The notes under the pieces were generated by a model that was not told where the DNA came from, made no database searches, and saw nothing but the letters and a program-made list of their open reading frames with translations. A stretch of DNA of 54,480 nt, taken from assembly GCA_003024175.1 (NCBI GenBank), contig MDYQ01000188.1, forward strand, positions 1 through 54,480, read 5' to 3'. This document shows positions 11,382 to 23,900 of this stretch, in pieces (positions within the stretch are counted from its first letter, which is position 1; each line of letters opens with the position of its first letter). Both the position numbers and the translations under genes were made by a program. The stretch is from Planoprotostelium fungivorum. Its lineage: Eukaryota > Evosea > Variosea > Cavosteliida > Cavosteliaceae.

Positions 11382-13742
11382 TCATTTCTTCTTTCCAGAA
11401 GGTTTGGGCTGAACAGGTGGAGGCGGAGGCGTCATGTTCTCCATGATGGACTGCAAGAAGCTGTTTCCGTTGATTAACTTGGTCGTAGCCACGACGAAAT
11501 CTCCATACAAGTTTCCTATCCTCCCATCAGCTACATCATCATCATGTCACGCGTATCATCACCTTCTTGTCGGCTCAACCATCTCAACAGAGAGATCTCG
11601 GCGAAGGTAACTCCCCCGACGAAATAAACCAGCGTCACGTTGTTTCTCGTCGAATTCGGCAGCTTATCGGTCGATCCATTCAGGGTCTGTGTCATGCGAT
11701 CTTGAGGCCCCAATAGATCGTCTCTCACTTCCCATCCGGGTTTGAACGAGTTCTGGATGACTCGAATGGACAGAGGAGCGTAGCCAGAGTAGGCAAAGTT
11801 GATGTCCTTGGGCTCGCTCTCGTTGACGTCCTCGCTGTAGACGTTGAGATTCTTGCGGACGCTGGGGAAAGTGTTCTTTCCTTCTTGTCGCTTGAGGAGG
11901 CCGAGTTGCTCGAGGTTGTCCAGGGTGAGGATGTGTTCGAAGCCGTAGCTCTGATTTTGAGTCAGGTGATGTTGTCACCTGAATGATCTCCCTTCTATAA
12001 AATTCGTGCATCTTGACCTTCAGTCCATTGTTCACAAGCGAGGTGAGACACAAGAGCCGCAAGACTTTCACCAATGGTTCCTGCTTGTTGATGCACTCTT
12101 CGATGTAGTCATCGATAGAGTTGCTCTCTCCTATCAGGTTGACCTCCGCCTCCAATCGAGATAGAAAAGCAGGGTCTCTCACTACCTTCTGAATGTGCAA
12201 CGCGACGGCAGTGTCTGTAAATGATCTCAGCGATCGAATATAAGTTGGCCGGTTGTAGACGATGGATCTAGCTCACGCGTTGTACTGGACAGATGCTCTT
12301 GCTGCGTCGCCGCGAATTTCTTCATGTAATCTCTCAGTTGAGGTGGAGTCAAATTGTTGTGTCTTTGCTGCATCTCATGAGCCCCTCTCCCTCCCATCCT
12401 CTCACCTTATAGTACTCGTCGATTTCCCTGGCCTTCTTGTTCAGCAGCGGCCCGACGTTGTTGAAATTTAGATCTCTCAACGTGGAGAAGACTCTGTCTC
12501 CCGAATTGAGTGGAACTTTGTGTTTTCTATTGGGATCGACAGGTGGTCCGTCTTTCTTAGCCGCGACGGCTCCGATGATGTTGGGGTCGATCTCCACGAA
12601 TGAGTTGCTGATGCCGAAGATCTCGTCGATTAGACCCTCGTAAGTGAGTTGGGTGAGGAGGGGTGTGATGAGATCGACCTCGCGATCGATGATGAGAAGT
12701 TGGTCGATGTCGGGTGATGTGTTTGGAAGTTCGTGTTCGAATTCTTTTCTCATCCTGCCCAACATCTCGGCGACGAGGCGAGATGCGTTGCCCTTCCAAG
12801 TGATCTTTGGGATGATTCCTTGCATCGTCAATTTATTTTGTTTTATTTACGCTCGTCTCGTGATGTGATGTAACGGACGAGGTGATGATGAAGGAGAAGA
12901 GGAGGAGAGGTGATGATGAGGCTCACCGAAACTGGCCTGCATCTTCATGATACTCCTCGCGACGTAATACAATGAAGAGCGATCTCCCTCTAAGAAACAT
13001 TCTCTGTAGCTGGAATCCAATTCGAGAGAGAGCACATCGTCATCGTAAGGGATGAGATCTAATGGATACTCTCCCATGGTGACCACTTAGATGATGAGAA
13101 GAGCATGTAAAGGTCGCTTCTCACCATTGTCTACTCCATGTTCTTCGAGGAGGGTGACACAGATGGTCGTGCTTCTGGGAACGAAGAACACGTGATATTC
13201 TTTAGACTGCCCTTCGTTCTTGTGATTTTCGATGTTTTCTGCGATACGTTTGGCGAGTTCAACTCTGTGATGGTCAGTGATGTGACATCTAATCGATTGG
13301 TTTTCAATGATTTTTACATATTCAGTGTTATGGGGTGATGTATCTGAGAGATGTTCACGATGAAGTCTATTTGAATCGTCACGTGAATTGTGTCTTCTCA
13401 CCTTGGTCGAATCAGATAGACGATGGTTCTACTATCCGTAGAGAACCTTCCACTCTGAACGTAATAGATCTTTTCCACTCCATGTTCTTTGAGTAATGCC
13501 ATTTCTACGACTTGCCCGAGCGGTCCGCTCAATTTCGGATCCAATACCAAGACCTTCTTTCCCTTCACAGAGTCGAGAAGCTCGATCAGTGCACGACGTG
13601 CTTCTTCCCTCATCTTGGATAGGTTGATGACACTGCCAGATAGAGTGGGATATGGAGATGCAGCTGCTGCAGCTGGAGCGTTAGGTGCTCCCGCACCTGC
13701 GGCTGCACCAGAAGGAGGTTGTCCTCTTCCCGCCGGCTTCAT
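11382..13742 (-). CDS. vps33: Vps33, Sec1/Munc18-family subunit of HOPS/CORVET
   Basis: SM protein that binds SNAREs on endosomes and lysosomes. From the ATG at 13742 there is a Gly/Ala/Pro-rich leader (MKPAGRGQPPSGAAAGAG), then NLSKMREEARRALIELLDSV and GPLGQVVEMALLKEHGVEKI, which match the Vps33 start. The diagnostic block near 12600-12700 reads LLIIDREVDLITPLLTQLTY followed by GLIDEIFGI. The C-terminus contains VVATTKLINGNSFL and ends with a PPPPP stretch and KPSGKKK. The Ala/Pro leader is longer than in animal Vps33A. An upstream in-frame ATG at 13868 is possible but less likely. An intron near 12214-12277 carries a variant of the TCTACAACG motif. Confidence 0.9.
12245..12265 (-). repeat. 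intron motif variant, sense, in vps33
   Basis: On the minus strand CCATCGTCTACAACCGGCCAACT, inside an intron starting GTGAGCTAG and ending TTTACAG, with a possible branch site before the acceptor. Confidence 0.6.
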
Positions 13743-14120
13743 CTTAGAAATGTGGATGACGATCTTCGATGCGTAAATTCGCACGTCGCAGAATAAAGAC
13801 GACCGACGCATCCCGTCGATTCTTTCTCGCCTGAACCTTCGCGCCTCGGCTATGCGGTTGGTGTGCACATCTGTGGCAAAGACAAGAAGAGGTCAATTCT
13901 GAGCGTTTTTTGCTTTCGCTATAACGGGTAGCTCTTTTGTGTGCTATCGCCAGGTTGCATGTTTACGAGACCTGGTGATGCAGAGATCACTGTCACGGAT
14001 CTTCTTTCAAGTGAAACAAGGCGCTCGTCAGGTGTGGGAAAGAACGATAGAACTTCGTCCCACAAGTGTTCATAAGGCTGCATGTTGCAGCGCTATTGAG
14101 TCGCATTACGTCATACACAA
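13743..14120. other. intergenic, no supported feature
   Basis: Upstream of vps33. Open frames here have no recognisable domain and no plausible splice partners. Confidence 0.35.
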
Positions 14121-14408
14121 TTATATGCGCAATGTGAGGTGACCGAAGAACATGTGAGTGTCTGCTTCCACTTTCCACCTCCACCCATTCTCCCACCAAA
14201 AAATCGCCCACCAAACTGTATGGTGTCACAGGCACCACATATTCCACAAAGAGGAACCTTCATTGCTAATCACACGATTGGAAGTAACCAAAGTATGAGC
14301 CAGGGAACCGCTATCTAAATGCGTATTCCTACATAAGGCATGTAATGATGCGTTGAAGTGCGGAAATACTGCAGATCGATAGATCTCCAGATCGACCAGA
14401 TCTGACAT
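14121..14408 (-). CDS. possible small gene, unrecognised
   Basis: An ATG at 14408 opens a frame of about 50 codons (MSDLVDLEIYRSAVF) ending at a plausible donor near 14258. A 42-nt GT...AG intron would join it to a Trp-rich exon (VWWAIFWWENGW) that stops at 14121. CTATATA lies about 50 bp upstream of the ATG. There is no domain match I can name and the second exon has odd composition, so the model could be wrong. Confidence 0.3.
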
Positions 14409-14635
14409 CCACTGGATTTCTCACGAACTCCTCGCGTATCCATGCATAATTGATCTATATAGTGATGGATGCCTCATACGACTCCACCGAAACAGGCCTT
14501 CCACACCATATTTATGAGAGAGATCTGTAATGCTTCCTTGTTCTCCAACGTCAGAAGGGCCCTATCATCTCTCCCGTTTCCCACAGTACACGAAAGCGAA
14601 AATTATCATACATCGCCCCTCGTCAAAGTCGAAAG

Positions 14636-15329
14636 ATGCTCAAGGCTTGCGAATCGACCGAGGTAGCTCTAGGGCCTCCACTACGCCTCGTATTGCAGTG
14701 GATCGATGATATGTGGACGCAAGAGATCGAATATCAGAACAGAAAGGATAAGTCAGCCGTGCCGGCCTCCATAGACTTCGAATCACACGAATCGCTTGGA
14801 TTCTATCTATTGGAGCCTTTGAAGAACAAGCAGAGGAAATCATACGAGAACGAGAGCCGCTTCCTCTCACCACGGCCGATCATCGTCATCGACTCCGTAC
14901 GTCTCGCCATCTCGTGACGTCACTGATGACATCTCACAGTCTTCCCCTCTATATAATAACCTGAAGCTGTGTACCGTCACGGTGCAGCTCTTGACCGGTG
15001 ATGGAACACCATTAGATCATGTCGATCAAGAACGACTCATCGGACCCCAAGGCAAGCAAACCGTCTTATCTATCGCTCACAGTAGAACACCTCCAATGGC
15101 AGTCAAGGTAGATTCTTTTGTCTCTTCTCACCGCTCAACATCGCAGATCAGCAGCAAATTGGAGTTGAGATCACTCAGCCTGGGCTTCACCATCGAATAC
15201 GAGACGTGCGATGGAAAGAAGGGACGTGCTTATACAACATCGAACGCGTTCAACTTGCTTAGAGATAGACGTCGTGAGAGAAAGAGGAGGTCCACGCGAA
15301 TGGATCCATTGGAATTGGATGTATATTAA
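14636..15329 (+). CDS. unrecognised protein, possibly a beta-rich nuclear domain
   Basis: Three exons (14636-14899, 14940-15109, 15147-15329) join in frame to about 205 residues. It reads MLKACESTEVALGPPLRLVL, then FLSPRPIIVIDS, then LKLCTVTVQLLTGDGTPLDH and TVLSIAHSRTPPMAVK. The last exon is LSLGFTIEYETCDGKKGRA followed by a basic stretch LLRDRRRERKRRSTRMD. Alternating hydrophobic strands followed by a basic tail recall beta-sandwich DNA-binding folds, but I cannot place it in a family. The basic cluster could be a nuclear localisation signal. The stop TAA overlaps ATTAAA. It is convergent with the RsuA-like gene, with 22 bp between stops. Confidence 0.55.
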
Positions 15330-15351
15330 AATTTTCTGTCTCATCGCGCTT

Positions 15352-17350
15352 TTATATCTCTGCGAATTTTTTCAACGAGCCCTTGAGAGGTACCTCTATG
15401 ATGCTTCCCAACTTCTGTTGCTCCGTCAGCAGAAACGGTCCGTATTGCACTCTGACAATGCGAGTGATCTGCAGCATGAGAGCCTGCCACCCTTCAGATT
15501 CTCCCTTCTCTATTCTTTCCTACCTCCATGGCCTGTCTGATCTGTCTGTTCTTGCCCTCGCTGAGAGACACGTTCAACCACGTCTTCTTGCCTTGAGATT
15601 GTTCTACAACGCACTCCATGTTTTCGTACACTTTCTTTCCATCTTTCCAGATGCCTCGGCGCTAAATGATTTCAATGTGATGGGATGGAAGGGATATTCA
15701 CGAGGGATTCGATCTTCTCTTCTGTGACGTTGCCGTGAACGCAAACGCGGTATCTCCTCTTGTAGTTGTTGGAAGGGTGACACAGATGCTGCACCAAGTC
15801 CCCTATCATCCATCAGCACATGATCATGATCATGATCACACGATCGAGATCGCTCGATCATGATGTGATCATCGAGACGATGTGATCATCAGATGGATCT
15901 TGTTGATGGCTCATCAGCTTTCGACTCACCGTTATTCGTGAGAAGAAGGAGGCCCTCCGTGTTATAATCCAACCTACCCTGAAACATGCTTAATCGCAAC
16001 GAGGAATCCACTGCACTCACCACAGGTATGAGAGGAGGTAGACCTCTCTTGGCTACGATCTCAGCCAAAATCTTTCTATTCTCGTCTTCCGCGTTAGTGA
16101 TGAGAACACCACAAGGCTTGTTGTAGATCCACAATCGTGTGTTCAATTTTCTAGACACACTGACCTAATCACGATGATGAGAAGACGATCGTGGGAGGAG
16201 CACTTTAGATGATGATGATCGCGATGCGATGATCGATCACGTGTTGAATATGATGAGAATCATTCAATCACCTCTTCACCATCTACAACGACTTTCGCTT
16301 TGTCGGCGTCGATCAATTCTGCCGGGTCTCTCAATATCTTTCCATCCACTACTATTTTCTCCTGCTCACGTTCAGCCTCAAGACGTGATGAGAATCACAC
16401 CTTTCTCAGCAACTCTTCTGCACCACGTCTGGATGTGTAACCTGCACGCGACAGAATCTTTGAAATCCTCTCTCCAAATCTAAATGAAGAATTCAATCTT
16501 TCATGTGTGTTCCCTCCGTTCATGGACATCATTGGAAGCAGATGATGATGGTGATGATCAAGACGATGTCACCTCTCTGGAACAGCTTGTGGTTTCTCTG
16601 CAGAAACAGTCTGCGCTGTCGTTGGAGTGGAAGTCAATACGGATTTCGTCAACTCATCCATCTGTCTCCTCGGTACTTGCTCGACCACATTACTCATCTG
16701 TGTGCTGGCTTCCTATGCTCTCTATCAGTCACCGTCTACACGATCGAGATCATCGTGATCGGTGTCGCATAATTCGCGATCGACACACCTCGTCCAGCGG
16801 AAAACTGCCCTCCATCAGAGTGGAGGAGGCAGATTCAACTTTTTTCGGTGGTGCTTTTGGTTTCCTCTCGAATCTATCGGAATCGGTCACTCTTTCATCG
16901 CATGAGCCTGTTGGACTCACATCTTTGCATTCTTGGGCGATGATGTGAAGAGATCTGATCCGTTCTTGGTTTCCCTCTGCTCCAGTCGAACTCGTTTGTC
17001 TTTGGATTTGTCTTTGGATGTTGATTTGTCCTCCTCTGTCTTTGGTTTGGAACCGTCACTGCTCTTCTTATGGCTGACATAACCGATGCTCGATCGACTC
17101 GTCACGTTTGGTGACTTTCTACCGTCTCTGCTGGCTGCATACCCTCTGTGATGATGATTAATTGGGAACATGGGAATCCAGATGATGTTTACCGAGAGAA
17201 TGATATCGAAGATGAAAGGGTCGTGTGAAGGGGTGTGGAGGATGTGGATAGACGAGAGAAACATAGGATAGGTGTTTGGATCTGTGTTCATTCAATTCGA
17301 TGGACAGTCTGATCCTTCACCTTTCCCGCACTCACGGTGAGACGAAGCAT
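15352..17350 (-). CDS. RsuA/RluB-family pseudouridine synthase, probably organellar
   Basis: Converts uridine to pseudouridine in rRNA. An S4 RNA-binding domain (about 16470-16280) reads ERISKILSRAGYTSRRGAEE and ADKAKVVVDGEE. The catalytic region opens LWIYNKPCGVLIT and contains the active-site block GRLDYNTEGLLLLTN with the catalytic Asp. The C-terminus has IVRVQYGPFLL, as in RsuA/RluB proteins. Exons from ATG 17350 add a long N-terminus (MLRLT, GYAASRDGRKSPNV, then Lys/Ser/Thr-rich and acidic stretches). An Arg/Ser-rich start fits a mitochondrial presequence, consistent with a bacterial-type enzyme acting on mitochondrial rRNA; that location is inferred. Introns near 15890-15800 and 16270-16160 are rich in GATC/ATGATC repeats. 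Confidence 0.82.
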
Positions 17351-17421
17351 GATCGAGTGCCCGTTGTTGTGATCGTGGTGATGTGATCTGATGTGATCTC
17401 GGAAAAAAATCTCAAAACCAG
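17351..17421. promoter_or_regulatory. 71-bp divergent spacer between two pseudouridine synthase genes
   Basis: The start codons of the RsuA-type and RluA-type genes lie 71 bp apart in opposite directions. The spacer includes a GATGTGATCTGATGTGATCTC direct repeat of about 10 bp. Confidence 0.55.
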
Positions 17422-19096
17422 ATGTCAACAGCAGGAGACACCAACAAGAGGCATTCTAACTCTCCATCTGATGCATCTGCCAAAAGAAGGAAGATTGTCA
17501 ACAGAACGAAACCGGATGGTTTGACACGTGAGCAATTAGATGAGACAACCTGCTACATCAAAGATGGTGAGCTCTCCTCAGCGGATCTTTATTGAGAATT
17601 GAAGGGCTTCGTCACGTAAATCCGTATTACTTCAACTTCAAGGTGAGATGTTCCAGTGATGATGGAGAAAGGCTGAAACGTATAGACTTTCACAAAGGGA
17701 AGATGGGTCAATCGAAAGATATTAGACGTGATGGTATCTGAATTCAGCGGACACGATGAAGATTACTACGTGTGCTCCATCGTGTCATCATCATGGATCA
17801 GCTAATGCACAACACAGAAGAAGAAGATCAAAAACGGAGACATTCGAATTAACGATGAGATCATCCAAGAAGACACTCTATTGAGACACGGTGACGAGCT
17901 ATCCCATCGCACACACAGGTACCATCTACCATCACCTCTCACCTATAAAACAATCACGATCCCACACACTATTGTATTCTCTTCCATCCTTCCCCTCACC
18001 TCTCACCTTAGACATGAGCCACCCGTAGTGGCCAACGACATTCAATTCATCCACACCGACGATGATCTCATCGTCATCGACAAACCTGCTTCCATTCCCG
18101 TGAGTGTCTCTACTCTCCTTCCCTCTGACAAAATTCAGGTCCACCCCTGTGGAAGGTATAGACACAATACTGTGCTGTATGTCTTAGCCAAGGAGCATTC
18201 TCTGGACCATTTACACCCTATTTATCGTTTAGATCGATTGACTTCGGGTGAACCACAAGAATAAATGTGGAGTAATTGAAAAAATAGGGATACTCGTCCT
18301 CGCCAGATCGGCAAAGATAGCGGCCAAGTACGGTGGTATGATGGAAGACAAGTTGATACAGAAGGAGTATCTCGCCAAAGTGAGTGCACATCACATCCAT
18401 CATCTCGTGACGATCATCGCGATGACATTGATCATCCTTCAACCTGCAGCTGATTCGTTCAGGTCGATGGAAATTTTCCAGAGTGAGTGAATTCACACGA
18501 GAGAAGTTCGAATTCCAACTGATTTCAACAGCGAAGAGCAAGATGTAGACGCGGCTATCGTTGTCCAGAGAGGAGGAAACGTAATCAACACCGTATCATC
18601 TGAAGGGAAAGAGTCTCGCACCATCTTCCAAAAGATGTCTTACGATCCAGAAGAAGACACCAGCATCGTGCGATGTATCTTTTATTTCGTTTTATTTCGA
18701 AGAATTGGGACTTGACTTTGCGCGGGCTTTCCAAAGAGTGGCAGGACGCATCAGATACGAGTCCACCTTCATCATTTGGGACACCCCATATCTAACGATC
18801 CTCTCTACGGGAGAGGAAAGAAGAGCTCTTTATCATCAGAGAACAACATAACGCCACAAGAGGCATCCGATCCAGGTGATCATCATCATCGCTCTCATCG
18901 GCATGATGACACGATGATGATGATGGTGTCAGATTGTCCGGAGTGTATGAGACCTCACTTGGCCCCGGATGAAGAACAATTGAGCCTCTACCTACACGCA
19001 CACAGATATTCCACTCCACAGTGGAGCTACGAGACTCAATTCCCTCCTTGGGCTAAAACGAAGACGGAGACATCATCCACCACATCACAAACATAA
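17422..19096 (+). CDS. RluA-family pseudouridine synthase (RPUSD2/Rib2-like)
   Basis: Begins MSTAGDTNKRHSNSPSDA with a basic KRRKIVNRTK stretch, then HVNPYYFNFK, the motif before the RPUSD2-type catalytic domain. The catalytic part contains DDDLIVIDKPASIPV, VHPCGRYRHNTVLYVLAKEH and the active-site HPIYRLDRLTSG, where the Asp attacks the uridine. A later exon reads GHPISNDPLYGRGKK. The C-terminus has the RPUSD2-style CPEC motif and YLHAHRYSTPQW. RPUSD2/Rib2 enzymes modify cytosolic or mitochondrial tRNA and mRNA. At least seven short introns interrupt the gene, so not every junction is certain. It diverges from an RsuA-type synthase 71 bp away. Confidence 0.85.
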
Positions 19097-19138
19097 ATCT
19101 CTTCCTTTATCCTTCTTTAAAATCCTTGTGTCTTACGA

Positions 19139-20499
19139 TCAACATTGACTGGTGACGTTCGAGCCTTCTTCTTCTATCGATACAGAGACGCTGGTTGATT
19201 CAGTCTTCTTCTCTGACGTCGTTGCGATGGGCACTATCTTCAAGCTGTAGCTCTTCCCTCTCATCGTCTCTCTCTCCCCTGAAGGTCTCTTCCTGGAGAA
19301 GATGTACATGACGCAAGCGCAGAGAATAAACTCCTCGACTGTCCGTGTGAGAAGCTCATCCGATCTCACGGCGATGATGACGATGATGATCTCACGGCGA
19401 AGAGATGCGTGGATGGCGATATACCACCAGCGATTGGAAGCGAGGGCCAAGAACAACACAACACTCACGGCCGATAACACGAAACACACGGATGCCGCGA
19501 TCATCTGCCTCAAGATCTGATTCCATCATCAGCATCGCCCTCGTAGTCATCGTGCCTCACCTTATTCAAAAAGGTCTTCAGATGGTCTAACGACGTTTTT
19601 GCACCGAACATTCTCCTCAGGCTGACTCCGAAATAAATCGTCATCCCTACGAAAGCCAGGACGATCGATAGACATACTGCATTGTAGAGAACGAGCGCAA
19701 TGGTCGTGTGTTGGTAGATAGATAAGGCTATGGATACCGGGATGAGTGTGACGTAAGTCGAGACTAAGAGGATGAACGAGTAGAGACGCTTGTGAGGGTA
19801 TACGGACAATTTTCCCGTCTCTACGAGATCCATCCTGGTGTTATATTGGTGTGGTGACGGGACGATGACGTGACGACGCACGACGACGACTTGATGATGG
19901 TCTCACCAATAGACGGCCACACAAAAAAGAACACTGCACCAACAGATGTAAGAGGCGGAATATAGCATTTGATAAGCAGACGCTGGAAGGATGCCTCTGA
20001 TTGTGTGTGCATCGATGCAGAAGAGTAAAACTCGTACTATTGAGAAGTCAATCGTCTCGTCGTCGATGGTTCTCACGAAAGGCGCCGAAGGCGATGAGGC
20101 AGATGCTATATGTGACGAGGCGGTATCTTGTCCATATCTGTTTACCTCCCTTCCAGACTTCGTAGCCGATCCAACAAAGAAGCACAAAGAAGAGGATGAC
20201 CGTGTAGGCGGTGTAGACATTGACCAGGATCATGTACCTGTGCGGATGAGATGGCTGTCTGATGCATGTCACCCACTTTGGATCATTCCGCCAAGGTGTT
20301 TCACAAGTTGGTCCGTCGTAATAGAAGGAGCACGTGCAGCTCGGTATTCTCGTTGAATCAGACAATACCTACAGAGATTCGATGTCGCTCCATTACAACA
20401 CGAACACACCTCTTCAGAACAGGTCCCTCCATTCTGGCACGCCAGGTCACATGCCGAAGAGAATGTAAATAGAGCGAGCACGACCAGAAGGGGTCGCAT
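19139..20499 (-). CDS. secreted-start EGF-like domain plus multi-pass membrane protein
   Basis: ATG 20499 opens a signal peptide (MRPLLVVLALFTFSSA). An EGF-like module with six cysteines follows (CDLACQNGGTC, then SCTCSFYYDGPTC), split by a 41-nt intron. About seven hydrophobic segments come next: YTAYTVILFFVLLCWIGY, LVTYSICLIAFGAF, two around MLYSASYICWCSVLFC, two around LYSFILLVSTYVTLIPV and LYNAVCLSIVLAFVGM, and SVCFVLSAVSVVLFLAL. The cytoplasmic tail is Ser/Thr/Lys-rich. The topology (extracellular N-terminus, about seven helices, charged tail) resembles a receptor or a THH1/TOM-like protein. I cannot assign a family with confidence. Confidence 0.6.
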
Positions 20500-20997
20500 G
20501 GATGATGATGTTCTGATAGTTCCAAATTATTTCAATTGTGCCTTGGTGATCTTTTCTCACAAATATGGACATTTTCACGCGAATGTGTCGACCGACGGGA
20601 AACAACGTCGGAAGTGAGCGCTCTCAGGACTCGACTGATGATCTCAGACGCAATTGGTTGCTCTGTCTGAGATCGAAGTCTTTCAGTTACAAATTCTGCG
20701 TGCGTGATGATCCTCTTCTGAGTTGGCAATGACGCGATGATGCACATTGAAACACTTGACTGTGGTATTGAACAGGTATTCCCTATCAATCGCAGGTAAT
20801 ATGATCGATTCACTGCATGACCGTCATCATTTCTAACACAAGATCCTTCTCTCGTAGCCTTGGGCAATTGATGCCCACTCTGCAGAAGTCAAAAGATTAG
20901 AAATCTCTTGTGTTTAATCGATCTTCTCTCTTCTTGGCTCATCTTTGCTCTTCTTGATCGTAAAGAGAAATAAATCGAGTGAGATTCATTTTATTCT
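20500..20997. other. intergenic, upstream of the LRR receptor
   Basis: A 112-codon open frame on the minus strand (20532-20867) has no domain I recognise. T/C-rich sequence followed by CAG near 20995 could be a leader intron end for the receptor gene. Confidence 0.3.
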
Positions 20998-23900
20998 TCA
21001 GAACGGAGGCTTCGGCAAAACTTGACAGCCCGATGCTCCTTGGCTCAAAATTGGATGGAAAAATGTAAATCAACTGGCACTGCCTGTGAGCCAGAATTGG
21101 GGATAGGATCAGGATAGCAGTGTGGAGCTGGGAGTTGATGTGAACGGTGGATTTGATTCGTTGTGACTCATTAGTTTCAGGTCTGCAACTCGATTGATTT
21201 CGTTGGCGTCACCTGCGATAGATCTCAGACGGTACCGATCGATATCTCTCTCGGCGGCAGGGGACTGAACGGAAGCATCCACCCGTCGATCGGCAGTCTG
21301 AACACCTTGAACCATCTCGATCCCTCTTCAAATCGGCTGACCGGAGGAATTCCTGCTTCGATTGGAAGCTTATCTTATCTATCGGCATTAGATCTTCACG
21401 ATAACAAATTTGAAGGTGAGTCGGAACACGCAATCACATCGTTGATTTGTGCCGCAGGAGAGATAGCTGACGAGATCATCAATCTACCTACTCTTTCTAC
21501 GTTGGATCTGAGCCACAATCGACTCGCTGGTAACATTTCGGATAGGGACGCCAGTCTTTCTCCACTCTCTTCTCTCCTCCTGAGTGATAACAATTTCACT
21601 TACATCGGTTACATCAACGTGTCGGGCACGTGCGATTTGAGTGGTAACCCTCTAACATGTCTACCACAGATAAAAGCGTCTCCGTCTTGTATTGTCACAT
21701 ATCTACCTTGCCCAACCAGCAGTACCACCAGTTCGACCACTTCTAGCACAACATCCAGCACCACATCTTCCAGCACCACTACATCTTCTAGCACTACCAC
21801 AACCTCTAGCACTACAACGGACTCCAGTACTACAACAGACTCCAGTACTACCACATTCTCCACCTCTACGACAGATTCTACTGCCTCAACGTCATTTAGC
21901 TTCTCTACCAGCAGCTCGATCACGAGCAGTACGATGCCCGCATCGATGTCAACCGATAATGCATTCATCAACGTCACCGCACAAGTACAGAGGCTGTACG
22001 ATAATGACACACAATTGTCATCGCAGGAGGCGCAGGTGAGAGAGAAGATTCGATTGGAGATGAACGAGTGGCAGATCATTCTCAATCGTACACTACCGAA
22101 TGATATGGAGGTATGATACAGCGATGAACAGAAATGTGACGATTTTAGGCCGCTAAATTCATCTCGGCCGTCATTTTAGCTCTGACTCGCAACACCTCCA
22201 CCTTTGAGTACATCACACCAGATGTATCGATCAAGTTACGGACCTACGATAAGACATCGAATGGAATGAAATCCATTCGCAGCGCCATCAATGACACTGG
22301 TATCGCAGTATCGATACCATCATCCATCATCATATCTGAACAGAGTGATGTTTCGAATCCGAACTAACGATCTCTCGTTGAATTTTCGCTCAGTTTCCGT
22401 GTCTCTCTCGGCTTTATCTTTCAATCCGTTCCAGTTTGTCCACAATCAATCAATGTGATGTTGGATTCGATTCGATCTCATCACTGATGACAAAATCAGA
22501 TTCAGTAAGGTGTTTAGAGTCAGCGTGTACGAGAGGGGAAGAGAGATCGATATCAGAAGATTAGATTCTCTCATCAATATTTCGATGGGCACGATCGATA
22601 CCATTCCATCAGGCTATCGTGAGCCATTTCATCCATCCTGATGTCTATCCGTATCTGTCGATACATAACAAGGGACATCATCTTGATGTCATCCACTCAA
22701 ATTATATTTCAGATGCGGTGTGTCAGTACTGGAACGAGACTATAGTCTGGTCCAGAGACAGTGTCAGTCTCGTTGTAGACGGTGACGTTGCCATCTGTCA
22801 ATCCGATCATCTGACGAATTTCTCCGTCGGTATTCAGGTCACTATGTCTGCTCTTCCAGCACCGACAGACACGAAAACAAATAAGACTGTCATCATTATG
22901 TCTATATGCTGTGTGGTGGGAGGATTAGCCTTGGTTCTCATCGTGTCTTTTATCTTGTACAGACGATATCGCCACAAAAGGGTGAGATGTTGTGTGTTTA
23001 TTTATCCAAGCTGAACGTCATGCAGGATGAATTGATCTTGTCCATGTCGATGTTGATTGATACCGAGGGCATACACTTTGAAGAAAAAGTGGCCGAAGGA
23101 AAGAGAGGACAAGTGTGGCGGAGTGTGTACAAAGAGACATCCACCGTCGCCGTAAAAAAGATGACACTTAATTATGATGCATTGAGAGTGAGCGACGCAC
23201 TGAAGGTGAAATGACGTCATGTTGAATTGAGATTGAGATAAAACAGGAGTTACATCATCCAAACATCGTGCCATATCTCGGTTGTCATCTCAAAGGTGAA
23301 GAACCACACAGCTTGATCTTATCTCTGAAGAAAAATAGAGAATTACATCGTCATGGAGTGGATGGACGTCAGCCTTCACGAACATCTGTCGAAATGTGGA
23401 AGGATGAACGTGACCACCATCTTTAGAATGTGAGAGGATGAGACGAGAAGTGGCTGACGTAAGCCAGAGCGAGTGCAGTGAGTCAAGGACTGTCTTACCT
23501 GTCCTCCCTGAGTCTCGTACACACTTTGGTCACACCAAAGAAGGTAAATCGGTCTCGATGTGATGTGTCATCTCATCTCATCAGATCTTACTGAGCGGCG
23601 ACCAAGCGAAATTAAACTGTTCCTCTCTTCTCGTCACGCAAGGATCGTCTTACACGGCGAAAAATCGACCCCTCCACCTATCACCTCAAGTTTACGAGAG
23701 GAAGACATACGAGGCTGGTCTGCACGTGTGGAGTGTGGGTGTCTTGCTGTGGACTCTGGCAACCCAGAATCAGCATCTCTCCGAAGAAGAGACGACAAAG
23801 TTGGGCGTGGACTTTGGCACGGATGATGGAGTGGAGCAGAGGTTGGCCGAGTTGATCGCGCAGTGCACGGAGGGAAGAGGTGAGACCGAGTCTGGTGGAG

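Noticed and set aside
16111-16122. Motif-like TTGTTGTAGATCC in the RsuA-like gene
   Set aside because: On the coding strand it encodes the conserved IYNKP of the catalytic domain, so the likeness is explained by the protein.
15352-17350. Bacterial contamination or recent bacterial transfer for the RsuA-like gene
   Set aside because: It carries several spliceosomal introns in local style and a targeting-like N-terminus; an organellar enzyme is the simpler reading.
20365-20460. 20-nt intron in the EGF exon
   Set aside because: A 41-nt intron gives a correct six-cysteine EGF pattern in frame.
20532-20867. Minus-strand 111-codon frame between the EGF-TM and LRR genes
   Set aside because: No recognisable domain, no polyadenylation or promoter signal; not better than chance.
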